NCBI GenBank assembly: GCA_010015655.1
Contig: ML976742.1
Coordinates: forward strand, 23,150-87,149
Origin: Bimuria novae-zelandiae CBS 107.79
Taxonomy: Eukaryota > Ascomycota > Dothideomycetes > Pleosporales > Didymosphaeriaceae
Length of the DNA stretch: 64,000 bases
Reading direction: 5' to 3'
How positions within the stretch are numbered: position 1 is the first letter of the stretch; each line of letters begins with the position of its first letter. Below the pieces are notes generated by a model. The model did no database searches. It saw nothing but the letters and a program-made list of their open reading frames with translations, and was not told where the DNA came from. Made by a program: the position numbers and the translations under genes. Shown one piece after another: positions 33,020 through 43,319 of this stretch.

Positions 33020-33196
33020 CTAGATTCCAAATTCATACCAGATTTCCACCTCCGCCATCAAGAAATCAATGGTTGACTGATCGTAGGAGCTAGTAAGCCA
33101 CTCGCGAAGCTTGTTGGGCTTAAACTTCTCTCCGACTGGTGGGACGAACCTAATGTTCGGTAGATGATAGTCTGGCTGCGCTAATGGACCGACTCT
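33020..33196 (-). pseudogene. Isolated C-terminal exon-like fragment
   Basis: A 58-codon open stretch after a good acceptor (GATTAG at about 33197) contains QPDYHLPNIRFVPPVGEKFK and later STIDFLMAEVEIWYEFGI before a TAG. The amino-acid composition looks protein-like, but no start or upstream exon is visible and the family is not recognised. It may be the last exon of a decayed gene. Confidence 0.3.
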
Positions 33197-33482
33197 ATCC
33201 AGCTAATCATAAGGACACGGTGCCTAGCATGGTAAGCTATACTGTATTGCGATTACCCAGGACAAGACATCCATCGTACGACTCTTGAATAGGCACGATA
33301 TAAGATACTACTCACGTTCCTTCCGCGCATTGTATTGAGAATCCAGTAGCCAGAGAGCAAGCTTCTAAGTACAGGCGCCTTATCGGCGCATGATCACGTA
33401 TCACAAACATCACAAGAGCCACATATCACAATACAACACAGCTGAAATTGACGCGTCCTTCATATAGCCTAACTACATGTAC

Positions 33483-35000
33483 TCATGACTTCTTGTACCA
33501 CCCACTGCCAACAGCCTTGTACTTCGCGTCTCCAACATAAGCCTTCGCCCAAGTATCGTACTGACTGGAAGCCGTACCACTTGCATCTGGAAAGTTGACC
33601 GTGCAGCCCAACGCTTTGTACCCAGGCGCGAGCAAGGTACTCAAAGAGTTGACGACCGTTTGCAACAAAACCACCGAGTTGAACAACTCGGAAGGAAAGT
33701 TAGCGTAGATGGTATTGTACAAGAAACAGCTGAACGCTTGAGGGTTATTTGGGATATTGGCCGGACCCAAGACCCAGGACTGATCGGCGCCGGATCCGCC
33801 CATGGGAGGTTTGGCGTAGAGATAGACGTCAAGGATTCCACCTACGGCTTCAGGGATCGTCATAGGAGTTGCACGACGGTACCAGCCCTGCTCTGGAATG
33901 CGCTCCGGTACGTGTGTGTAGGTCAGCTCTGGGTCGTTCCATGCGCCTTCTCGCGTAGGCTTCGCGCCGTAGAAGCTTGTTATCGAAGCCTCGTTGGCGA
34001 CACCGCCGGCTCCGATGGTGCCGTTGGAGAAGAAGCCTGGGATGAAATAGTATGCGCCCATAACCACTGCCGAAGAAGGCAGGTTGAAGTAGAATTGCTT
34101 GTTCACGGCCTTAGATGCAGCGTATCGGTTTTTGAAGTGCTCCTTGATAGCGTCAACGCTGTAAGTGCCATTTCCCTTGGTGAGTGCTTGCTGATGCATC
34201 TGCTTGAAAAGCTCCGGTTTGAAGGAGATGTTGTCCCCATGCAGGTAGAAGTCTTCGCGCGTGGCCGAAGCGTCACCCTTGTTGAACTTGCCGTGACCTA
34301 CAATGCCGGATGGTGTACCGAGCAGCTAGTTGAGTGCACCGTTGAGGACTCCGACTCGGTTATCCGCACCGCCGATACTCATCTTCTGGGAAATGATGTC
34401 GCCTCCATCGATGGCGCCGCCGGTTGAGAGCAAGGTGGATAGATCGGCGCCCATGTTGAAGACGGCTGCAGTGGCGGCATTGATCTGACCAATTGTTGCA
34501 ATGCCATTGCGAGGCAGATCTCATGAGTGTCAGCATTCTCATCGTCATATCAAATTACCGTATTACTCACAGCCATGGTTAGCCAATGTGTTTAGACCAG
34601 GATAAGGACCACGTTGGTCAGTTGGACCTGGTGGCTGGAATGGGTACTTTGCTAATCGAGTTTAGCCGCGTGCGGTCGAGAGATGTAACGGAAACGTACC
34701 CTCGGGAAACTTCTTCAGGCCTTTTACAGCATCGTTAGTCGGAATCAGACCCAGTACGTTGTCGAGTACTGCGCTCAGTGTACCATCCAGCAGGGTGACC
34801 AAACCTCCAACCAAACCGGTATTCAGCTGACGAGCTTCATGCTTGATGGATTGCTTTGTCTCGTGTTCGATGAGCCTCTTTCTGATCTCCGCTTGAGCTT
34901 CAGGGTGGTTCAGCAAGGCCTCCATGCCCTCTGGTCTTAACCAAGGAAAGGCATATGCCGACGACGCCACGCAGGCAACCAATATCAAGGAGGTTCTCAT
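33483..35000 (-). pseudogene. Haem-thiolate peroxygenase/chloroperoxidase-like, inactivated
   Basis: Secreted chloroperoxidase-family (unspecific peroxygenase-like) gene. Exons: 35000-34700, 34651-34571, 34519-33483, with introns of 48 bp (GTACGT...TTAG) and 51 bp (GTGAGT...TGAG). The N-terminus MRTSLILVACVASSAYAFPW is a signal peptide. Exon 2 contains the proximal haem motif region GPYPGLNTLANHG. In the family this motif is PCP, whose cysteine ligates haem iron. Here the codon at 34602-34604 is TAT (Tyr), one G-to-A step from TGT. An in-frame TAG at 34326-34328 (NxLLGTPSG), one C-to-T step from CAG, would cut the protein. The rest (VGHGKFNKGDAS, EDFYLHGDN) is well conserved and open to 33483. 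The spliced length is divisible by three. Inactive as a peroxygenase. Confidence 0.85.
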
Positions 35001-36464
35001 TGAGACGATAGCGCAAGTAAAATGACTGTAGTTCTTTCCGACTGTCCTGACAGGTTTCACCACCTTTTTATAGTTGTCCTACGGGCGGGCAGATGCGAGT
35101 CTCCATAATGACATCTGTCGATGAGCATGGAAGAGATGCAGATCAAAGAATCTCGTAGCGACGTTCGATCTCGGTCATAGGAAGTCCCGTTACATGTCGT
35201 TCATCCGTCAGCGGCTGAACGAGTGGATATGCCACGAAGTCAAAATACCAATCATCATTTCGGAACGTTCCACTGGCGCAGGCAAGCTTTCTCAGGATCC
35301 GGGGTCGCGTTCCGCGAATTCTTGTTTTGTGTTGGCGGAGCCCGATTTTGACAGCTTTGGGGCAGGGGTACTTCCGAAAAGAGTGATCCGCGAAAGCTAG
35401 TCAGGGGGAAACGATCAATTCACAGGGGCGACCGATGGAACTAAAACAGCCGTCCAATCATACGGAAAATGTTACCAAGTGTTTATACGAGGAGTGGAGT
35501 TAGTCTTCGGCATTGCGAGCATCCGCACTCTCGGTAATGCCGCCCAGACAAAGCTTTGGGTCATCAGCACTGCATCTTGCTGTCGAAACAAGATATTTGG
35601 CGGGCCTGACAGATCGGTAATTAGATTTGCACCAATTGTTATTTCCAACATCGACCGGATGAAGCGACTGCAATGAAGCTACGAGAGCAAGCTGCACCAG
35701 GACACGTCACTCCAATGTCACAGTCCACTAGGAGTGATTAAAATCCTCCATGGAATACAAGAGAGATGGTGAAAAATAGAAGAGGGCGATTTTGGTAGCA
35801 CGTTGTGCGAAGTGCAAGTGAACGCGCTAGGAGTTGTAAGTTTAGTAAAAATGAGTACGGTGTTCATCCGGTACACAATACCTCCAGGGTTCGGGCTTCA
35901 TACCGATGTCTACCAAGCGCATCTGCCCAACCATCACTGTCTCTTCGCCGGAGCCTTGGCTCGCTGCGAATCAGTTCAGGCGGTCGGATGCAGCCCCGCA
36001 TCTGCCTAGTTTCCAAGTCTTGTACATGTCTTAGACACTCGGGCCGAGATCCGTGTTAGATTCCAAGGTAGTCGATCTGTGTACCATGGTCGAACTAAAC
36101 CTTCAGCTCAGAGCTTTCGGACGAGGTGCGCCTTTAGTTGTACGCTACCGGAAGATCCACCAGCATCGCTCATTCGACCAGAGAAGATATCTCAAACCAG
36201 GCGAAACAAACCCGTAGTGTTGATGCGTTCGAAGACGTGTAGAGCTACAAAGGGCAAGCAAGTGAGTAACAAGGGTGGTCGGAGCTAGATCCTTCTTCGT
36301 GCATCTCAAATTCAGCCCCGACGGCACCCGCACGCAGATCAGTTCGCTTTGCGCTGGGCTCTGCAACCGGCTTGATCGAAACACCAAAGACAGAGAGGTA
36401 TTTAAATTTAATTTACAATTCGCGCCTTGATGTGTGGAAACAGGTGCGCGTCTACACAATGAAA
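35001..36464. other. Intergenic region
   Basis: About 1.4 kb without a supportable gene. Frames at 35194-35400, 35479-35676 and 35803-36059 are short and featureless. It ends with CAATGAAA (36457-36464), the left target duplication of the hAT element. Confidence 0.4.
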
Positions 36465-37298
36465 CAGCGCTGCCAACGAATCGAACAGGATCCGAACAAG
36501 GTGCTTGTTCGTTCGTTCGGCCCACATACAAATGTACGTACGTTCGAGACGACTCGAACAGGAGCGTCTTCGAACAGTACAACGAACGTTCGGCCGAACG
36601 TTCGTATATATACAACTTTCCTAATTAGGAAGGAGGTTGGTGTTGTGGTCGAGAAACTGGCTGCCGTCCACCAGCTGGATGTTTTAGCCGGCATCCTTCT
36701 TGACGACGTGGTTGAGGAGACGTTTGCCTTGCCAGAGGCGGGTCCATACAATAGGAAAACGAGCTCCGGACGCTTTCAGCTCGCCGGGAAATTCATGCGT
36801 AGGAGCGACGGACTCCACTTCAGATGGCGAGTCATCCAAGCTCTCGAAGCTCTCCGCCATCGCCATGACAGCTGCCGTACGCGACCCGGCATGGTGATAG
36901 CTGTCAAATGCCAGCCGGGTTGACTGGGTCGACTGGGTCGACTGGGACGAGTGCGAGCGGGTAACAAATTGATCCATAACAAGATACGCTCACGGCTGAC
37001 GATGGGAAACAGTGGGAGGCACGTCGACGAGAAAACTCAGAGTTTTCTTCTCCTACAAGAACGTTGCACAAGGCCAGCAGAACAAGGTAATACTCCACCA
37101 ATTAGGACAGAATCCCCATACTAAATCGATCAAAAGTAGTCCCGAACAACCGAACAACCGAACGTTTGGCTCTAATAATGCGTTCGTTCGAAGCTCTGTT
37201 CGACCCACCATGCCTGTTCGTTCGTTCGATCCAAAACACCAGAAAACGCCGTTCGGATCGATTGTTCGGATCGAACGTTCTGTTCGTTGGCAGCGCTG
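36465..37298 (-). mobile_element. Non-autonomous hAT-derived element, copy 1
   Basis: 834 bp with inverted ends CAGCGCTGCCAACGAA and a perfect 8-bp target duplication CAATGAAA (36457-36464, 37299-37306), the size made by hAT transposases. Subterminal regions are packed with the short motif CGAAC/GTTCG in both orientations, as hAT transposase-binding sites often are. The minus strand contains a 97-codon frame (36684-36977) that starts MDQFVTRSHSS and includes FESLDDSPSEVESVAPTHEF and WTRLWQGKRLLNHVVKK. This resembles the segment just upstream of the BED zinc finger of fungal hAT transposases. The rest of the transposase is missing, so this is an internally deleted derivative. Compared with copy 2 it has an extra 8-bp unit (CGAACAAC) and lacks a 32-bp segment. 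Confidence 0.9.
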
Positions 37299-37851
37299 CA
37301 ATGAAAATATGAGTGCCAGGGTTGTAATGAGGCTCACATCATCACCGATCCGGTCGTATTGGTCCCTTGTTATGTCTCAGCAGGACTTAGACTTGCCCTT
37401 GCCATTCAGCTAAGCGCCACCCTCAACTAAGTAGGCCGCCGGGGCCGTCTCACCGGCAAAACCTTTTGCTAGTCTCATTCTTCACCCTAGTAGATCACAA
37501 TCTGTACCAAAGAAGTACTTCGTTTCCTCCGCTTTAGTCCATGTAGTAGCCTCCTAGAGCCTCGCTACGGGAAGGATTTAGTCGTTCGGTCTGAAACAAC
37601 CCCATTTGAAATGGGATTGGAAGATGCCCTTTCTACCAAATACATCTACGTCTGCATGACGTAAATTATAGTCGGGTACTCGACGAATGCGATAAGACGT
37701 CGATGGATGATCGAACACAGCCCTGGTTTTCCGTTCGTTCCTGGGTATACGGTGGGCAAAAACTCCCGCTGGTTTGTCAAACACCGTTGAAAGGGTGCCG
37801 TTATGATATAGTGACAAGACACATTAGCTTACCTTACTCAACGTCCACGTT
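37299..37851. other. Spacer between hAT copy 1 and the HET gene
   Basis: 3' flank of the HET-domain gene. No feature beyond the target duplication. Confidence 0.35.
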
Positions 37852-40800
37852 TCAGACTAGGTCTATAGGGTCCCATCCGCGATCATTTGGTCCCATGCCC
37901 TGTATTGGTTCACCATCCATGTAGCAATGAACGTAACATTCTCCAACCAACTCATAGTTAAGGTACCCACTACCTCCGAGCCCTTTTGGACGAAGTACAA
38001 ATGGTACCTCCGCGCCTTGGAGTATGCATACCACATCCTCGACATCCATAGTCATAGGGCCAATACCTATAGGCTGTATATCCAGGCGTGTGTACTGCAT
38101 CTTGAAAATTCTTCGGTTGATCTGCGCAATACCGGCGGCCTGGGCGTAGCGCACGATCCGCTCTTTCTGGGGATGAGGTTGCGGAGGAGGCTGTAACCGT
38201 AGGTTCCACAGAGATCGGAAAGCAAGAAAGTCGTCGAAATGCTCGTCATAACGCTGAAGAGGTGTCTGCCGATGAGTTCTGCCAAATAATTTTATCTCTT
38301 CCTGGCTATACATCCTGCCGTCTTTGGCTTGAGGGTTGTGGATCAGACGTTCATCTTGCTTATTTTTGTTGGCACTGAAGAAGCTAGCAATGTGTCTGAT
38401 ATACTCCAGCTTTTTGGCCTCAGGGTACACGGCTCCGATGCGCTCGCAACGTCGCTCCTCCTCTAGCATTTCAGCAGCTTCGTCTAGTTCGCCCTCGCTT
38501 ATACCCCAATAGTCGACAATCGACTCCCAGAATGTCGCACCGAGATCTTCGGACTCTAGACTCGCCGCAGCATCGAAAGGGCGACCACGGCTTACGCTTG
38601 CGCACTGGACGACCTGACCGAACACGTAGCCTTTAACCCGCAAAACGTTCTTCGGTGGTCGACCTAAAACGTCAACACCAGGATGAGGGTATAGACAAGC
38701 GTTAAATCCGTCTAATTGTGGAGATTCGGCTGGAGCTTCGTGTAGTTGGGCAAAGGATTGTATCACATCCTTCTCAACCAATTCGGTACCCAGCTAGGAA
38801 ACGGTGGATTTGGTTGATTGTCATTCCACTTCTTCTTGTTCTCGGGGCTTCCGCCTTGTCTGCGACCTCTCTCTATATCATCGAGGTGCTGCACGGCCGA
38901 GAGGATTTTTAGTGACCTGGATTGCTCAGTGAGAGACATAACGAGACCTTGATAGATTCGCCATCCATGTCCCTCTTCGAAGGATAGACGTAATCTTTCG
39001 AGAATATGTAGAGCCTGATCTTGCGTCTTTCTTCGCTTGCATGGATCAGTTCGTTTTCGTCATCGACACCTTGCGATTCTTGGATAAGACTTTCGATACC
39101 GTAGATCTTGTCCGTCGCGTATGACACATCATACGGGCGAAACAGCGACAGTAGATACATCATCGGCCAGCGCCAATCCCTCCCATGTTGATTGTTCACT
39201 CTCCAAGTCAGGTATTTTCTTTGAGCGGCTTCCATGTCATCAGTGCACTCTGCGGGGGTAGGGTGGGCGCTCCTGTTGCAGATATAGAGTGCGGTAATCC
39301 CCACCTGATCCCACGGGAGCGCTATGCTTTCCAATCCGGCGTTTATCGCATCCTGGATCAAGAAGATTCTATTGCGTGACTTGATGCTTTCTTGAAAGGT
39401 CCAAGTTCGTCTCCACCAGCTTCTGCGATAGATCCTGACCAGACAGTCGTGATCGTATTGTTGCCAAGGACCAGATTTCGTTGACGAGTTGTATGCAGAT
39501 ACCACGCTAGGGACGAATCCAACAGCCCTCCTGATTGCTTGGTCTTTGGAGCGATCCACTCCTAAACACACGATTGTGGAGATTGCGATATTGTAAATGT
39601 CTCCCATTCGCTCCATCTGCCACCGTTTTTCGGTATTCCGTTTTGGGTGCTCGCGGAACTCATGAGCTTCCTCGCGTTGGTCGATGCATAACTGGTCAAC
39701 CCAAAATATCTGATCCTCTGAAGATCGAAGCGCACGCAAGAGTTCAGCGGAAGCCGCTGTAAGCATGTAGGAAGCGATTCTGTTTGAGCCGATATGGCAG
39801 AGTAGCTTGCGATCCGCATCGCTGATGACGACTGTTTCGTCATCACGAGTCCAAGAATACGATATCGCGGTGTATTTTGGGGCGGTTGGATCATCAATCT
39901 TAATAACGTCGAGTCGACCAAAAAGAGCAGAGGACGAATCTTAGCCTTCTCGCAACCCATAAAGACGCAGTATTCTGATCTGTCCTTTTTCGGTTATGGG
40001 TGCGTGCCATCTGTGGTAGAAATCGACGATCTGGGGAGGTGAGGGTCTTCGCCGGCGACAGCAGAGATATATTATCAGCGCTAGCATGCAGAATAGGACG
40101 AATACACTACAAACGATGCCTCATATTGCCGCTTTGGGGAAGCTAGACGGGCTTTCAGTGCTTGTTCGAGTAATGCTGTCAGAAGGATCTGAGCTACTGG
40201 TGGATGTCGAAGAGCTTGTACTTGTACTGATCGAGGTAATTGAACTGGGTGTGAAGAGCCAATCAGATGATGTAGTAACGGTGTAGGAGTCTAGATTGTA
40301 GCTGGTCGTGTACGAAGTAGTGCTTGTTGAGGAATAGAAGTAAAGACCGTAACTGGTCGTATACGAAGCGGTGCTTGTTGAGGTGTCTGAGTCTAGATCG
40401 TAACTGGTTGTGTATGAGATGGTGCTTGTTGAGGGTGGGAGTGGTAAATAGCTAGTGGATGTACTGTCTATCGAGCCACAATAGGCGCCATAGATGGAGT
40501 CGTGGTAACACTCCTCTCCCGTAGAACAGCATCCAGATACGGTTGAGCACGGGCTGTAGTTCAGTGGGCAGTTCTGCTCAGTCGATCAATACATCAATTG
40601 AACAATCCGTCACATCACTTACATTTGCGTCCGATTGACCACCACATTGTGTTGAATCTGAGTCTAATGGACAGCAAGTCGGTCCGTAGGAACCATCCAC
40701 GCAGTAATAGCCGGTATCGCAGCACCCGGTGCCGCAACAAGCCTGGTCAAAATAGCAGCACGTATTGAGATTGTCGATACAAGGCAGGTAGCCGCCACCA

Positions 40801-40898
40801 ATACAGCTTTGGCGTTTGATAAGAGATACGTTAAGAAACATTCCGGTCTCATGGAAAGGAACAAACCGAGCGATAGCATCGCGCAAGTGAGGCCGCAT
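37852..40898 (-). pseudogene. Transmembrane HET-domain protein with Cys-rich ectodomain (degraded)
   Basis: Read from 40898 downwards. A first exon encodes a cysteine-dense segment (LPCIDNLNTCCYFDQACC, then GTGCCDTGYYCVDGSYGPTC). A 49-bp intron follows (40574-40622, GTAAGT...GCAG). Exon 2 gives a second Cys module (NCPLNYSPCSTVSGCCSTG), a Ser/Thr stalk with three 17-residue repeats, a membrane helix (IVCSVFVLFCMLALIIYLCC) with an RRRR stop-transfer, then within about 30 residues a HET domain: IRILRLYG, YTAISYSW, FWVDQLCIDQ, WWRRTWTFQE. HET domains trigger incompatibility or cell death in fungi. Two stops (TGA 40121-40123, TAA 39941-39943) lie in the same frame, and frameshifts occur near 38988 and 38780. 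A signal-peptide-like start (MLSLGLFLS) is visible in the +1 frame at the N-terminus. The gene as read is broken, but its architecture is clear. Confidence 0.72.
40280..40432 (-). repeat. Three 51-bp repeats coding the Ser/Thr stalk
   Basis: Three tandem units of 17 codons (STSTxSYTTSYxLxxxx) encode the stalk of the transmembrane HET protein. Such repeats typically carry O-glycans and vary in copy number. Confidence 0.75.
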
Positions 40899-42122
40899 CG
40901 TTGCTTGGCCGAACTGATATTTATTGCAGTTCAGAGGAGGTATCCTACGGAGGACACCACAAGGAAAGATATCCACACCTTATTAGTCTCAACTCTGACT
41001 TTACCCGATTTATTGGAGGGGTCAGTGAGAGGGTGTGATATCGGGCGATGCTGTCCAGCTTAGGCGAGGTTCGTATTTCGAGATACCTTCATTGGGCCGG
41101 TCGCTTTTCGGTCAATGTCACAACCAGGTTTCTCACTACATTCTAACGATAAATGCGTGCTCGTCTCTGATCTTCATCGTGTTGCCATCTTGGGGGCTAA
41201 ATGCTCAAGAGATATTACCCATCAGAACACGAAGATGGGTAAGGGCCTAGATTCAAAATGACAGCCCAGTCGCGGTGAATGTTGCCCACGGATCCAGCGG
41301 GGTTCTTTCAGAGAGTTGTACCGGGAGTCTCCGGCTAGGTGGGAATATTGAAGCTGTCCATGGAAGAATTCGTGAGCTTAGGCATCATCGAAGAACTCAA
41401 ATGCCGGCAAAGCGTGAAGCATTCTGCTGACGGGCTTCATGGGGTCCTCGTGCGACATTCATGTTTGATTTATCGAGTACGCAACCCTGCAGGGCGAGGC
41501 ACAAACATCGCTCAGCCTTTCGTTGCGTTGACGGTGGCTTTCAAGGGGTGGAGAGTACGACTGATCTCGATCGATGTGATGACTAGGGGCTTTGCGTATC
41601 ACAAGACATTCTGGAACTGTGCTATTTACCTGGGCAGGCTGACGTGTGAGCATTATGCATTATATCATAAATGCTACATTTGGAATCGCTAGAAGGGTCG
41701 TGTAGGAGGTCGCAAAGCGTGTCAAGGAGATGTAGAACAATAGATGCCAGCCTGGAATACGCGACGCGCTGGTGCTAATGCGGTTACGTAGTGCGGTATG
41801 CGCAGACTTTCGTCTTAAGGGTTCCACGAGCTTAGGGCTGCGACTGGAAGAGCCACCCGGGTTCAAGTTCGTCAATTCTCCGATTTATTTACATACGTTA
41901 TTACCCAATGCAAGCCCTTCCAGAAAGGCCACTATGTAGGCTTTGAAAATGCCTGCCGCCGGAATTCCGCCTCGGTTTGCAGGAAGCAACTGCTCTGCTG
42001 CCTTCCCATCCCAGAAAATAAAACCATAACACCGGAGACTCGTAGCAAAACGCTCATCGAAAGCACGCTCACACTTCAGGCCGTCAATCATTACGCGTTC
42101 GTTCAATGAAAGTTCTGCGACA
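40899..42122. other. Intergenic region
   Basis: Upstream of the HET gene. The frame at 41339-41692 (plus) has no features. A minus frame at 41885-42211 overlaps the 3' end of the next gene in another phase and is not called. Confidence 0.35.
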
Positions 42123-42779
42123 TTAGAGAACTCCGTTCTCCAGATGGACACCCAGGACAAACGCGCATGCCGTTGACACCATATATTTCGCCTCGTCTTG
42201 CTCCAATCCATTCGTCTGCTCCGATCTGTTCCATTTTATACCAACGATCTTGCCCGCACCTTCCCCTTTCAGGTCAATCAAGATGAACAATTCTGCAATT
42301 TTCATCCCTGTCCAACTACGGTGGAAGTGCACCTTGAGTTTCCCGGAGTGATCTGGTCCCTCGGCGTATATGAACCATTTGTCTTCCATCGCTGTCGGTT
42401 GGAAGCCCATGACGAGGCTGTACGCTTGCTCCGGAGTCAGGAATACATTCCATGCAACGGTTTGCACGAAATGCGAAGCGGGAAACGGCGTTGTGCGCAT
42501 GTCGGATGCAAGCACTCTTTGGCGCGACTCGATCTTTGGCTTTTGAGCTCTAACTGCAGGAGCTCTTTGGGGAATTTCGATCGTTTGCACATGTGTTATC
42601 ATGTTCAAGTCATCCTTCGTGGGGCGCCGTTGTAACTTGCGAGGCGACGACAAGTTTGCGGGTACGGGCTGTAGAACCGGCCTGCTTTTTCTTTTGGACA
42701 TGCGTCTAAAAATGGATGTCGACCTCTGCAAGAGCGACGGCGACTGCGGCTGCTGTACGGCCATCATCTTGCCAGACAC
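42123..42779 (-). CDS. Unrecognised 218-residue fungal protein
   Basis: Single uninterrupted frame from ATG 42779 to the stop at 42123, 218 residues. The first 80 residues are basic and disordered-looking (SIFRRMSKRKSRPVLQPVP). The C-terminal 130 residues look folded: TPFPASHFVQTVAWNVFLTP, EQAYSLVMGFQPTAMEDKWF, IYAEGPDHSGKLKVHFHRSW, TGMKIAELFILIDLKGEG. The pattern of conserved-looking aromatic residues suggests a small beta-rich domain found in fungal hypothetical proteins, but I cannot name it. A second frame continues past the stop (41885-42211), so a late frameshift that shortened the protein cannot be excluded. No signal peptide or membrane helix. Confidence 0.6.
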   Translation of the reverse strand: MSGKMMAVQQPQSPSLLQRSTSIFRRMSKRKSRPVLQPVPANLSSPRKLQRRPTKDDLNMITHVQTIEIPQRAPAVRAQKPKIESRQRVLASDMRTTPFPASHFVQTVAWNVFLTPEQAYSLVMGFQPTAMEDKWFIYAEGPDHSGKLKVHFHRSWTGMKIAELFILIDLKGEGAGKIVGIKWNRSEQTNGLEQDEAKYMVSTACAFVLGVHLENGVL

Positions 42780-43317
42780 CTAAGAATGCGAAAGAGTGTG
42801 AGAAGGGAAGAAAAAAGATTGGAGGTTGTCCGTTGCCACGTTCCTCGAAGAAGTGGGCCAGAAGCACAAGACATTCGCGTGCCCCTCGCAGAAGCCCAGC
42901 CGCACCAGTACCGCATGTTTCTGTTTTAAGACATTCCAATAAGCCCGCCAAGCCGACAGCGGTCGCGGTAGAGGTCTGGGGCCTGGACTAATGGGATGGT
43001 CCTCCAATGGCGTCGAGCGTACGATATTAATCTACATTCCGCGTTACCACGAGTCTCGCGATATCCGAATCGTGCAGAGATGGTGGAGGGGCTAGCCAAA
43101 CGTCACCACTTCGGATCCGCGCACGCATGGCACGACCTCAAATTCGCCGAACAGTTTGTTCTACAGTGCGACACACAGCTCGTTGCAACGGCAACGACGT
43201 GGACACGGTGTGATATTTCAATCAAGGAGGGTTGTCCTCGACGACATCCGTGGTTGTGGCATCCCTTGAAGAATTGATGGAATGCAACATAGTGGCTGAC
43301 GGCTCGCTTGCCAGGAT
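42780..43317. other. Intergenic region
   Basis: Upstream region of the 218-residue protein gene, ending at the TA target of the transposon. Short frames on both strands have no features. Confidence 0.35.
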
Positions 43318-43319
43318 TA

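Noticed and set aside
33483..35000. Reading the peroxygenase TAG as programmed readthrough
   Set aside because: The haem cysteine is lost as well, so simple inactivation is the more economical explanation.
39941..40123. Explaining the HET-gene stops by introns
   Set aside because: No GT-AG pair of plausible length removes the TGA or the TAA while keeping the frame.
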